A stretch of 39,889 bases of DNA. Origin: Candidatus Zhuqueibacterota bacterium. Its GTDB lineage: Bacteria; Zhuqueibacterota; Zhuqueibacteria; Residuimicrobiales; Residuimicrobiaceae. The stretch covers positions 1-39,889 of the forward strand of contig CAUJEL010000137.1 in NCBI GenBank assembly GCA_963169875.1, read 5' to 3'. Below, one piece after another: positions 1-8,600 of this stretch; the first letter of the stretch is position 1; the number at the start of each line of letters is the position of its first letter. Below the pieces are notes generated by a model, which had not been told where the DNA came from, did no database searches, and saw only the letters and a list, made by a program, of their open reading frames with translations. A program made the position numbers and the translations under genes.

Positions 1-2
1 TG

Positions 3-527
3 GCCATCACGGTGTGGGGAGATGATGCCATGACCGACAGCCTCGACGGACTCACCGCGGGCGACACGCTGTGTTTCCGCGTCTGGGATCATGTCCATGC
101 AATGGAATATGGGGCCCGGGTTTCCTTTCTGGCCGGCCACCCGGTCGTCTATGCGCCCAATGGCTTCTCCGTGATCAAGTCCTTGCGCGCCGACCAATTA
201 ACAGGGATCGTTGAGAATCTGCCGGCTGTTCCGTCGTATTTTTCAGTGGCGGGCAATTATCCGAATCCCTTCAACGCGATTACACAGATTGCGTTTCAAC
301 TGCCCGTTCCGGGGCAGGTCACGTTGCTGATCTATGATCGCCGCGGCGAAGAGGTATGGCGCAAGTCCCTGCATATGGTGGCAGCCGGTGATCATGTCTG
401 GCGATGGGACGGGACAAACCGGCAGGGACAATCCGCCGCGTCGGGATTGTATTTTTACAAGATCGTATATCGTGGGCAGATAGAGGGAGCTGAGCAAAAA
501 ACCGGCAAGATGGTGTTGATGAGATAA
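3..527 (+). CDS. T9SS-secreted protein, C-terminal part (5' end outside window)
   Basis: The reading frame is open from the first bases of the window, so this is the 3' part of a longer gene. The last ~85 residues are a T9SS type A sorting domain. It starts at 'NYPNPFNAITQIAFQL' (near base 255), continues through the 'VTLLIYDRRGEEVW' strand and 'WDGTNRQGQSAASGLYFYK', and ends at 'GKMVLMR'. This domain directs cargo through the type IX secretion system to the cell surface or medium and is normally cleaved. Just upstream, 'AITVWGDDAMTDSLDGLTAG' resembles the extracellular segment often found before such domains. The nature of the N-terminal cargo cannot be judged. A GCAGGCCTGC palindrome lies two bases after the stop codon, too small to call a terminator. 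Confidence 0.85.
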   Translation, partial: AITVWGDDAMTDSLDGLTAGDTLCFRVWDHVHAMEYGARVSFLAGHPVVYAPNGFSVIKSLRADQLTGIVENLPAVPSYFSVAGNYPNPFNAITQIAFQLPVPGQVTLLIYDRRGEEVWRKSLHMVAAGDHVWRWDGTNRQGQSAASGLYFYKIVYRGQIEGAEQKTGKMVLMR

Positions 528-745
528 TGCAGGCCTGCGAATGAGGCGCAGGCGCTGGCGGGATACCTCGCGGTTCAATGCCGCACGGATGGGTGGGGCT
601 CATCGGAGTTGCAGATGCAAGTGCTGACCAAGTTATTCATAATCAAGAGGCGTCTCAAAGGCAGCCGACACCGCAGTTGAGAATGCATGCTTGTACTGGA
701 CAGATCGCAGTCCACTGATGGTTTTGCTTATGGAGGAAAAATGCC

Positions 746-3457
746 ATGAAATTCCGCACACGGTTGGTAATTTTGGGGATTATTGCACTATGTCTTACCC
801 TTCTGTTTGTTTTGCGAAACCCTCAGAGACCGGTGACAATACCCGGACCATTGCTGAAGGCGTCAAAGGCAGCTGACGGCACGCGGGAGGATCCGACCGC
901 GAGAAAAAGATATCAGCAAGTCCTGCAGCGCAATCCCAAAACGCTTGAAATCCCAAGGAATATCCGCACCCGGGAGCTGGCCTTCATAAAAAAGTCCATG
1001 CAAAGCAGCAAGGCGGCAGGACAAGAGGTTGCCTCGCAATGGTTGGCAAGAGGCCCTTATAATGTCGGTGGACGCACCAAAGCTCTGGCCATCGATATCC
1101 GCGATGAAAAAACCATCATAGCCGGCTGTGTCTCCAGCGGCATGTGGAGATCCACGGACAGCGGTGCGTCCTGGGTGAAAACCACAGCGGCGGATCAACT
1201 CCAAGGCGTCTCCTGCATCGCCCAGAATCGCGTACCGGGTTTCGAAAACATCTGGTACTATGGAACCGGCGAGTACGATGGCGGCACCGGCGGCAGCGCG
1301 GCTGGACCAGCCGGCACTACGGGTTTTTATCGCGGAGACGGCATTTTCAAATCAACCGATAACGGCGCAAACTGGTCCTTGCTGCCTGCAACCGTCTCTG
1401 CAACACCGCAAAGCACCGATGCCTTCGATTTCATCTACAAAATAATCACTTTTGCGCAAAACAGCCTGCTCGTCGCCACTTCCCGCGGCGTCTTCAAAAG
1501 CAGCGATGGCGGCGCAGCCTGGTCGCATGTGCTGGATTTTGGCAATAACTATACCAGCAGCGATATCGCCATGACCACTAACGGTACCTTTTATGCCGCC
1601 ATCGACGGGCCAGGTGCAGCTGCCGGGTTTTACCAATCCAGCGATGGAGACAGCTGGGTCGATATTTCACCGCCAGCCTGGCCGGATACCACAACGCGAA
1701 CGGTCATCGCCATTGCGCCCTCCAATGAAAAGAAAGTATTCTTTCTCACCGAAGTGGCCCATCTCAAACAGACACTCTATCGCTACGAGGAGAGCACGGG
1801 GTGGACGGATATGACCAGCGGCTTGCCCCATAATGCGCAGATGATGACCTATGGCGCCAACATGATGATTTTCTATGTCAAACCCGACGACGAAAAGGTG
1901 CTGTTTCTTGGCACCGTTGGTATGTACCGCAGCATGGATGGCGGGCAAAGTTTTGAGGTCATCGGCGGCGGTTACGGCTTTCATGTGGATCAACATGCCA
2001 TCGCGTTTCTCTATTCCGACCCCAGGGTCATGATTGTTGGCAACGACGGAGGATTGTACCGCACCCGGAATAACGTGGCCCCGACCATCTACGATGCCGA
2101 CAGCGGCACCTGGCGCCTCGCCTGGGAGTCGCTGAACAACGGCTACGTGACCACGCAGTTTTACACGGTTGCCGTGGACCATGGAACCCCCGGCAGCGAA
2201 CTTATCCTCGGCGGCACCCAGGATAATTCCTGGCTCTTCACCGATTCCACCGATCCCCTGAAGCCCTGGACGGCGATCTTCGGCGGCGCCTTTGATGGCG
2301 GTTACTGCGCCATCAGCAAGGGCGGACATTACTTTTACACAGGAGCCGGCGGTACGTTTGCTTTTTATCGCAATGAATTTGTAAATGGCGTACATAAATG
2401 GACCGAAATCACGCCCGCCTCAGCCATCGGCATGGGATTGTGGATGAATCCATTCCTCTTCGATGCGCATGATGATAAAATCATGTATGTGCCTTCCCAG
2501 CGGGAGTTGTGGCGTAATTCCGATGTGACCGCCATTCCGGAAGTCTGGCCCGGCACGCCGACCGATGTCAACTGGACCAAACTGGAAAACGCACAATCCG
2601 ATTGGCACATCTCTGCCCTGGGCATGTCAGAAGCAGAACCCAGACGGCTCTATTATGGCACCATTGGCGGACGTATTTTTCGCCTCGATAATCCCCACCA
2701 GGGCCAACCCGTCCCGGTGGAGGTCCAGGGTACCAATTTGCCCTGGTATCCAAGTGCCTATGTCCATTGTCTGGCCGTGGATCCGCGTAATGTCAATAAG
2801 TTGCTGGTGGTGCTGCCCCATTATGAAATCCTCAGCATTTTTTATTCCGAGGATGGCGGCGACAACTGGACGCCGGTGGCGGGCAATCTGGAGGAATACC
2901 CCAATGGCGCAGGGGCCGGTCCTTCGGTGCGCTGGGTGACAACCCTGTATGTGCAGGATCAGCCCATCTATTTCGCGGGGACCAGCATCGGGCTATTTTC
3001 CACCACAAAACTGGATGGCATGAATACCGTATGGGTTCAGGAAGGTGCAAACACAATCGGCCACATTGTGGTAGATATGATCGACGTGCGGGAGTCGGAT
3101 GGATTTGTGGCTGTGGCCAGTCATGGCAATGGTCTTTATACCACGCACATCACCGAGCTGCCCTCGGGGATTGCTGTAAAACCGTCCGTGCCGGAGCAGT
3201 TTATGTTGTACGCGGCATATCCGAATCCATTCAACAGCAACACGAATCTCCGGTTTTCCATACCCACTGCCGGCCGGGTGCGGCTCACCGTACATAATGT
3301 TCTAGGCGAAACCGTGGCCATCCCCTTCGATGGCACCCTTGCAGCCGGGCAACACACAACCGTCTGGCGCGCCGGGGATGTGGCCAGCGGCACTTATTTT
3401 ATTCGCTTGAATTATAAGGGATTTTCAAAATCACAAAAAGTGACGCTGCAGAAATGA
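746..3457 (+). CDS. Secreted Asp-box (BNR/sortilin-like) propeller protein with T9SS sorting domain
   Basis: This 903-residue protein starts at an ATG preceded by GGAGG nine bases upstream; an ATG five bases earlier runs straight into a stop. An N-terminal hydrophobic stretch (about residues 6-24) looks like a signal peptide or anchor. The body carries repeated Asp-box motifs (SxDxGxxW) such as 'STDSGASW', 'STDNGANW', 'SSDGGAAW', 'SMDGGQSF' and 'SEDGGDNW'. These mark beta-propeller proteins of the sialidase/VPS10-sortilin type. Residues from about 825 form a T9SS type A sorting domain ('AAYPNPFNSNTNLRFSI' to 'KVTLQK'). Family knowledge supports an extracellular propeller, but no catalytic residues of a known hydrolase family are evident, so enzymatic activity is not claimed. 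It may act in binding or surface display. Confidence 0.85.
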   Translation: MKFRTRLVILGIIALCLTLLFVLRNPQRPVTIPGPLLKASKAADGTREDPTARKRYQQVLQRNPKTLEIPRNIRTRELAFIKKSMQSSKAAGQEVASQWLARGPYNVGGRTKALAIDIRDEKTIIAGCVSSGMWRSTDSGASWVKTTAADQLQGVSCIAQNRVPGFENIWYYGTGEYDGGTGGSAAGPAGTTGFYRGDGIFKSTDNGANWSLLPATVSATPQSTDAFDFIYKIITFAQNSLLVATSRGVFKSSDGGAAWSHVLDFGNNYTSSDIAMTTNGTFYAAIDGPGAAAGFYQSSDGDSWVDISPPAWPDTTTRTVIAIAPSNEKKVFFLTEVAHLKQTLYRYEESTGWTDMTSGLPHNAQMMTYGANMMIFYVKPDDEKVLFLGTVGMYRSMDGGQSFEVIGGGYGFHVDQHAIAFLYSDPRVMIVGNDGGLYRTRNNVAPTIYDADSGTWRLAWESLNNGYVTTQFYTVAVDHGTPGSELILGGTQDNSWLFTDSTDPLKPWTAIFGGAFDGGYCAISKGGHYFYTGAGGTFAFYRNEFVNGVHKWTEITPASAIGMGLWMNPFLFDAHDDKIMYVPSQRELWRNSDVTAIPEVWPGTPTDVNWTKLENAQSDWHISALGMSEAEPRRLYYGTIGGRIFRLDNPHQGQPVPVEVQGTNLPWYPSAYVHCLAVDPRNVNKLLVVLPHYEILSIFYSEDGGDNWTPVAGNLEEYPNGAGAGPSVRWVTTLYVQDQPIYFAGTSIGLFSTTKLDGMNTVWVQEGANTIGHIVVDMIDVRESDGFVAVASHGNGLYTTHITELPSGIAVKPSVPEQFMLYAAYPNPFNSNTNLRFSIPTAGRVRLTVHNVLGETVAIPFDGTLAAGQHTTVWRAGDVASGTYFIRLNYKGFSKSQKVTLQK

Positions 3458-3556
3458 CTGACGGTAAATTTGATTTAGCCTGCATTATTCATAAAAAGCA
3501 CAAGGAGAAGCTTTAATAATTTATTTAATAAAAGGTTATACTATTCGGAAATCAAA

Positions 3557-3642
3557 CCCGGATTCTGTGCTAAATCGTTATTTTAGATCAATACGATAAT
3601 CTAACGGGTGCAGGAATTGAGATCAATATGATTCTAACAGAG
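3557..3642 (+). repeat. ~86-bp intergenic repeat, copy 1
   Basis: This copy aligns by eye with two copies at 5361-5448 and 5460-5546, all in the same orientation. Shared blocks are a start like CCCGGATTCTGTGCTAAATC, the core TATTTTAGATCA, then GGTGCARGAATTGAGATCA and GATTCT. It sits just past the 3' end of the sigma/anti-sigma operon, while the other copies sit just before the 5' end. Two GATCA half-motifs recur within each unit. The function is unknown. Confidence 0.75.
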
Positions 3643-3666
3643 CATCCAGGTAAAAAACTGTAATCT

Positions 3667-3750
3667 GGCACGAAGACCATGAAGCGAACGATGGATAGTT
3701 TTATATATTTCCTTGAATTATCACGTCGCTCCGCTTCGTGTTCCTCGTTA
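3667..3750. repeat. Small inverted-repeat remnant (CACGAAG type)
   Basis: CACGAAG at 3669-3675 is mirrored by CTTCGTG at 3734-3740, and both arms continue into GCGA-containing sequence. The interior is AT-rich. From memory, arms of this kind (CACGAAG-rich) are common in intergenic DNA of environmental bacteria. It looks like a decayed miniature element, but the arms are short. Confidence 0.35.
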
Positions 3751-3809
3751 ACTTTTTGGTCAGGAGTTATGCAGGTTAGCAGTCGATTTAGCAATGGAGG
3801 GAATAAACT

Positions 3810-4631
3810 TCAACGTGGCCGGATATAAAACTTGCCAATATGCAAAAGATCCTCCTCGCTCTCCAGTTTCCAATAATACAAACCAGGGGCCAATGTGCCG
3901 GAATAAGCGATGGCCTGACGCTCCGGTTTAAGTCTGACGATCACCGTGCCCTGACGATCGAGGATGACCACTAATACAGCGGGCGTTGAGGTAGACCAGG
4001 AGAAATGGACCGGTTGACGTACCGTATCGCCATTGGCAGGCCTGATTGCAGATGCCGTTGCCGAGCGCAGGACGGATTCCACCATTTCTTCCAGATAGGG
4101 AGTTGGTTCGAATGAACGCGCATCCGCCAGGAGGCGTTCACGGGGCCGACCGCTCTTTTCCGGCTCGGCCGCCTCGGAGCTGCTCGATCGATCGGGCATC
4201 TGCACATCCCGCTGCAGAGCCTGGATGACGCTATCCGGCCTTGGTGTTGTGCCGGCGTCAGTCAGGATTTCCCGTTCGCGCATTTCCGAAGGCAGCCAAT
4301 TGAACTTGAATACCACAAGCGACAAGAAAAAGACCGTTGCCAGTGCCGCAGTGGCAATGGCCCATCTGGGCTTCCACGTCCAATAGCGTTTGAATAATCG
4401 ACCCAATGACATGAATAATCCGGGCTGTGCCCTCCGCTTGAAATAGGGCGCAAACACGGCCGGACCGTCCTGCCGGATGACGCGGATCAGGTTATCTCGC
4501 AACAAAAGTTCGTGGTGGCATTGATCGCAAACGAAGCAATGTTCGTCAAAGGCATCCCGCTCCGCTGGAGTCAGTGAGCCCTCGAAGTATCCATCGATGA
4601 AATGATCTCTATTTTTATAATTACAGTGCAT
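3810..4631 (-). CDS. Zinc-finger membrane anti-sigma factor
   Basis: The 273-residue product has three parts. The N-terminal cytoplasmic part carries a zinc-finger anti-sigma signature of the Hx3Cx2C type (His31, Cys35, Cys38 in 'HCFVCDQCHH'). A single transmembrane helix follows at about residues 88-108. The extracytoplasmic region of about 160 residues ends in a beta-rich segment ('GDTVRQPVHFSWSTSTPAVL' onward). Its start codon lies inside the 3' end of the sigma gene, with an 11-base overlap in another frame, which implies translational coupling. Known relatives hold their partner sigma factor at the membrane until a signal triggers release, often by proteolysis. The outer domain would be the sensor. 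A secreted CHAT protease encoded divergently nearby is a conceivable partner (inference). Confidence 0.8.
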   Translation of the reverse strand: MHCNYKNRDHFIDGYFEGSLTPAERDAFDEHCFVCDQCHHELLLRDNLIRVIRQDGPAVFAPYFKRRAQPGLFMSLGRLFKRYWTWKPRWAIATAALATVFFLSLVVFKFNWLPSEMREREILTDAGTTPRPDSVIQALQRDVQMPDRSSSSEAAEPEKSGRPRERLLADARSFEPTPYLEEMVESVLRSATASAIRPANGDTVRQPVHFSWSTSTPAVLVVILDRQGTVIVRLKPERQAIAYSGTLAPGLYYWKLESEEDLLHIGKFYIRPR

Positions 4632-5238
4632 CGATCCAAGCCCCTTTTGTACATATACTAATTAGGGTGAGGACGAAAAATATTGAATTTTTTTTTCGCA
4701 TGCACTCCTTGCGCAGCAATTTTACGGCGTAATTGAGTCTTTCGCTCACCCTGCGAGGTGGCAGCTTGATGCGCTCGCTGATCTCGGCCACAGACAATTG
4801 ATCGTAAAATCTGAGATATAGAACTTGTTGATATTTGATTTTCAGTCTGCTCAGCAACTGATGGAGCAGATCTTGAATTTCTTTTTCATCGGCTTCATAT
4901 TTATCCAGTGCATGCGGTTCTTCATCGCAGGCCTGGATCACTCTCTCCCGCCTCTTCGACGCCTTGTAGTAATCACGCAGTTTATTGCGCGCGATGCCGT
5001 AGACGTAGGCGCCGAGCACGACTCCTTTTTGCGGATCATAAGAACCCTTGCGCACGCTCTCCAGCACGGCCAATTGGATCTCGCTCACCAGATCCTGCCG
5101 ATCATCGTTTGCATATCCCACGGCCATGCGGACGAGATGATGGATCCGGCTGTTGAACTGACGGTACAGTTCATTTTCCGCCGCGCGATCGCCGCAGCGG
5201 ATCCGCTCGACTATATTTTGTCCTTCATTTGGGTTCAT
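4621..5238 (-). CDS. RNA polymerase sigma factor, ECF-like
   Basis: The 205-residue protein has a sigma-70 region 2 at about residues 13-95, with the typical 'DLVSEIQLAVLESV' helix, and a region 4 helix-turn-helix at about 123-178 ('YQQVLYLRFYDQLSVAEISE'). There is no region 3, which fits the ECF class. The start is the only plausible ATG: the next in-frame ATG upstream is followed by a stop within four codons. No clear Shine-Dalgarno is seen. It is co-transcribed with the overlapping zinc-finger anti-sigma gene. The last ~20 residues after region 4 are hydrophobic ('SIFFVLTLISICT'), which is unusual for this family and partly reflects the overlap with the next gene. Target promoters are not evident. 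Confidence 0.85.
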   Translation of the reverse strand: MNPNEGQNIVERIRCGDRAAENELYRQFNSRIHHLVRMAVGYANDDRQDLVSEIQLAVLESVRKGSYDPQKGVVLGAYVYGIARNKLRDYYKASKRRERVIQACDEEPHALDKYEADEKEIQDLLHQLLSRLKIKYQQVLYLRFYDQLSVAEISERIKLPPRRVSERLNYAVKLLRKECMRKKNSIFFVLTLISICTKGAWIDAL

Positions 5239-5360
5239 TCAGAATACCATTCAGTTCAAGTTCGATAATAAGTTACAATTAATTCCATCATAATCAAGCA
5301 TAAAATTACTCGCCATGGGGGCGCATATCTTCCATCCCCGGCGTCAGGATACCATTTCAT

Positions 5361-5448
5361 CCTGGATTCTGTGTCAAGTCTGTATTTTAGATCAGCTACC
5401 GTAATCCGACGGGTGCAAGAATTGAGATCAAAACGATTCTTGACAGAG
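5361..5448 (+). repeat. ~86-bp intergenic repeat, copy 2
   Basis: This is the first of two tandem copies between the divergent sigma and CHAT genes. It matches copy 1 in all conserved blocks. Its 3' part contains a clear inverted repeat, CAAGAAT and ATTCTTG around a 13-base centre, which could form a hairpin or act as a protein site. Confidence 0.75.
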
Positions 5449-5459
5449 GCCGGGGTTCA

Positions 5460-5546
5460 CCCGGATCCGGTGCTAAATCGGTATTTTGGATCAACTGCGG
5501 TAATCCAGCCGATGCAAGAATTGAGATCAAAATGATTCTCAGCACA
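5460..5546 (+). repeat. ~86-bp intergenic repeat, copy 3
   Basis: This copy begins about 99 bases after the start of copy 2, in the same orientation. It has CCCGGATCC at its start, TATTTTGGATCA in the core and GCAAGAATTGAGATCA near its end. It ends about 25 bases before the candidate promoter of the CHAT gene, so it is well placed to act in regulating that gene. Confidence 0.75.
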
Positions 5547-5569
5547 AGAATCCGGGCTTCATCTTTATA

Positions 5570-5598
5570 TTGCATTCAACACTGTTATTTATTATAAT
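5570..5598 (+). promoter_or_regulatory. Candidate promoter of the CHAT protease gene
   Basis: TTGCAT, a 17-base spacer and TATAAT lie 47 bases before the start codon. The spacing is ideal for a housekeeping sigma-70 promoter. A TTGCAT-N17-TATATT pair is also found upstream of the TetR gene in this window, which supports the call. No start-site data exist. Confidence 0.4.
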
Positions 5599-5644
5599 AA
5601 ATCAACCGTAACGCACATCAATCACTTAAATTCAGCGGACGATC

Positions 5645-8600
5645 ATGAATAAAAAACAAGCTCTTTTATGCCTGCTGTTGCAGTTATGCTCCTCAGCCCC
5701 CCTCCTCTCAGGCAACGCCGACCCAACAGACAGTCTACTCGCCAGGCACTCTCTGCAAAAGGGTCATGCGTTGCTGAAAACCACCTCTTACGACAGCGCG
5801 CTGTTCCATTTTCAAAAGGCGGAAGAAATATATTACAATCTGACAGTAAAATACCCGCACTATTGGGATGAGTACATTCACTCGCAAACGTACCTCGCGA
5901 ATACTCTGATTCTTTTAAAACGTTATGTGCCGGCGGATTCCGTCGTCCGGCTCGCTCTCCATGCAGGCGCCAAGCATCTGGACAGCGAGAGCGGAGCAAT
6001 CGCGACTATTTACCAGACACTGGGCTCCATCTTGTTGAACCGTTCAAAGTTGGATTCATCGCTTTTTTACAACAACAAGGCTCTGTCCATTTTTCAAAAA
6101 CAGAGCAAACCCGACACACTGCAGATGGTGCGCTGTTTAATCGGCATCGGCAATGTACAATTCAGCAAGGGCGAGCCCGGCCCGGCGCGCCAGACACACC
6201 AACAAGCACTGGAAATGCTGTTGACTTTAAACGCGGGCACAACCATACAGGCGTCGAATCTCTACTACTCTCTCGGTCTCTGCAGCAACAAACTGGGCGA
6301 GTACGATCGGGCCTTGGGCCATTTTTATCAATCTTTACAGATTCGGAAAAATCTCCTGGGAGAGAAGCACTATCGCATTTATGAATGCCTGGATCAGATC
6401 GGCAGTACCAACTATTTTAAAGGCGAATACGATCTGGCGTATGATTATTACCGCCAGAGCGCGGCATTGCTGGACACCTCCGGCCGTCATCGTTCCGAAT
6501 ATGCCAGTCTGCTCAACAATTATGCGATGATCTATTATGAAAAAGGCCATTTTGAAAAAGCCATTGCCTGCTACGAGCAGTCGCTCTCAATTAAAAAACA
6601 GATTTTGGGGCCGCAGCACTACTCCATCGCCAATACCTACAGCAACCTGGGACTCGCCTATCAGGCGTTGAAAGACTATCCACGTTCGCTCGATTATATG
6701 CGGCAGGCCCTGGATCTGAGGATCAAGCTTTTTGGCGAGCAACATCCGGAGGTGGCGAGATGCTACAGCCGCATGGGTATCGTCTATAATCTGATTGAAG
6801 ATTACGACAAGGCGCTTGATTTTGGCTTTCGCGCGGAGGCCATTATTCTTAATAAACTGAACGCCCGCCATCCGGAACTCGGTTCAACCTACCGCGTCAT
6901 CTCCCAGGCTTTTGCGCAAAAAGGGGAAAAAGAAAAGGCGCTCGATTATGCGCGAAAAGCATTGTCGGTGGATATCGCCAGCTTCGGCGGCCATCATCGT
7001 TTCATCGCCGATTCGTACTCGACCATGGCCCGCGCTCTGCAGGCACAGGGCCATATGGACGAAGCGGAAACCTGCTATCACACAGGCCATGAAATAATGT
7101 TGAAACAATTTCCCGAGACCAGTTATGCGCTGGCCAAATCCTTCACCGAAATGGGCGAGATATCCAGACTGAAGGGAGATTACGATGCGGCGGAGAGTCA
7201 CTATCGCCAATCCATACGCAACCTGTACGACAGCATGGGACCCAAAAATGCGCGCACAACGGCACCCTGGACCGGCTTGTGCGAGGTCTATCTGCAGCAG
7301 AATAACTATTCACAGGCGTTTGCCTGCGCCCAGCAGGCTTTGATCGACCTCGCACCTAATTTCAGCGACACCTCCCGCTTCGCAAATCCCGATCCGCAGG
7401 ACGTGCTCAATGACTACAGCTTTCTTTCCGCCCTGATATTAAAAGCAAAAGTATTAAGGGGGATGCATGATCACCAGTCGCACGCCCTCGAAGACCTGAA
7501 GGCTTCGGTGAACACCTGTCACCTGGCGAGCAACCAGGTCGACGAAACAGTCAAAGGCATCAGCAGCGAAGAATCGTCATTACTCTTCTATCAACGAATG
7601 ACGAATCTTTACGATTTGGCGGTTTCTTCCGCACTTGCGCTTTATCAGCTGACGGGCGACGAAAATGATCAGCGTCTCGCCTTCACTTTCGCGGAACGAG
7701 CCAAGGCGAACATCCTGGAGCGTTCGCTGCATGAGTCCAATGCGCGCCGTTATGCTCATATCCCGGACAGCGTGTTGTACGCTGAAAAAGAGCTGCGCAT
7801 CGAACGCGCATTTCTCGAAAACAGCCTGGACAGGGAACATGAACTGGGAAAAACAGACAGCATAAAAATTAAAAACCTGCAGGAAAAAATCTTTCATACC
7901 CGGCTCGCTCTTGAAAAACTGCTGCAGCAAATAGAAAAAGAGTATCCCGACTATTTTAACCTGAAATATCAGACGGAGACGGTAGAGGTCACCGATGCGC
8001 AAAAGTATCTCGCCCCGCATTCGGCAATCATCAGCTATTATACATCCGGCGACAGCGCCGTCGCGTTCGTAATCAAGAAAAATGACTTTGCCATCGTCTC
8101 CCTACCCCTGGATACGTCGCTGACGGAAGTGGCGGACAGCTACCTGCGCGCCATCAAGAAAGTCGAGACGGAATCCTTCATCCTTGCCGCCGACGCGCTG
8201 CACGCCCTGCTGATCAGACCTTTGCAGGCAAAGATCGCCGACTGTACTCATCTGGTTATCATACCGCATGGGGCGCTGCACAAGATTCCGTTCGAAGCCT
8301 TCCTGAGCGAACAGCCGGACCTGAAAACACCGCCGCGTTGGACGGATTTGCGTTACCTGGTCAAAAAGTATCTGATAACCTACCATTATTCCGTGACCCT
8401 GTACACCCAGGGTTTGCGGACCCAGTCGCTGCTCGCAGCTCAGAAACGCTCACACAGCGGCTCTTTCCTGGGATTCGCCCCGATTTTTTCTGATTCCACA
8501 ACCGCAGGCTATGTGCGATCGGTCCCTCCAAGCGTCCTGGCATACCAATCCGATGATGAGGCAACCCGCGGCATCACACTGGATGGACGCCATTTCACCA

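Larger units (their letters stand above)
3458..3809. other. Intergenic region with repeats, no gene
   Basis: This 352-base stretch lies between the propeller gene and the convergent end of the anti-sigma gene. It holds one copy of the ~86-bp repeat also found upstream of the sigma gene and a small CACGAAG...CTTCGTG inverted-repeat remnant, both listed separately. The short open frames here show no signal peptide, motif or ribosome-binding site. I see no convincing coding sequence. Confidence 0.7.
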
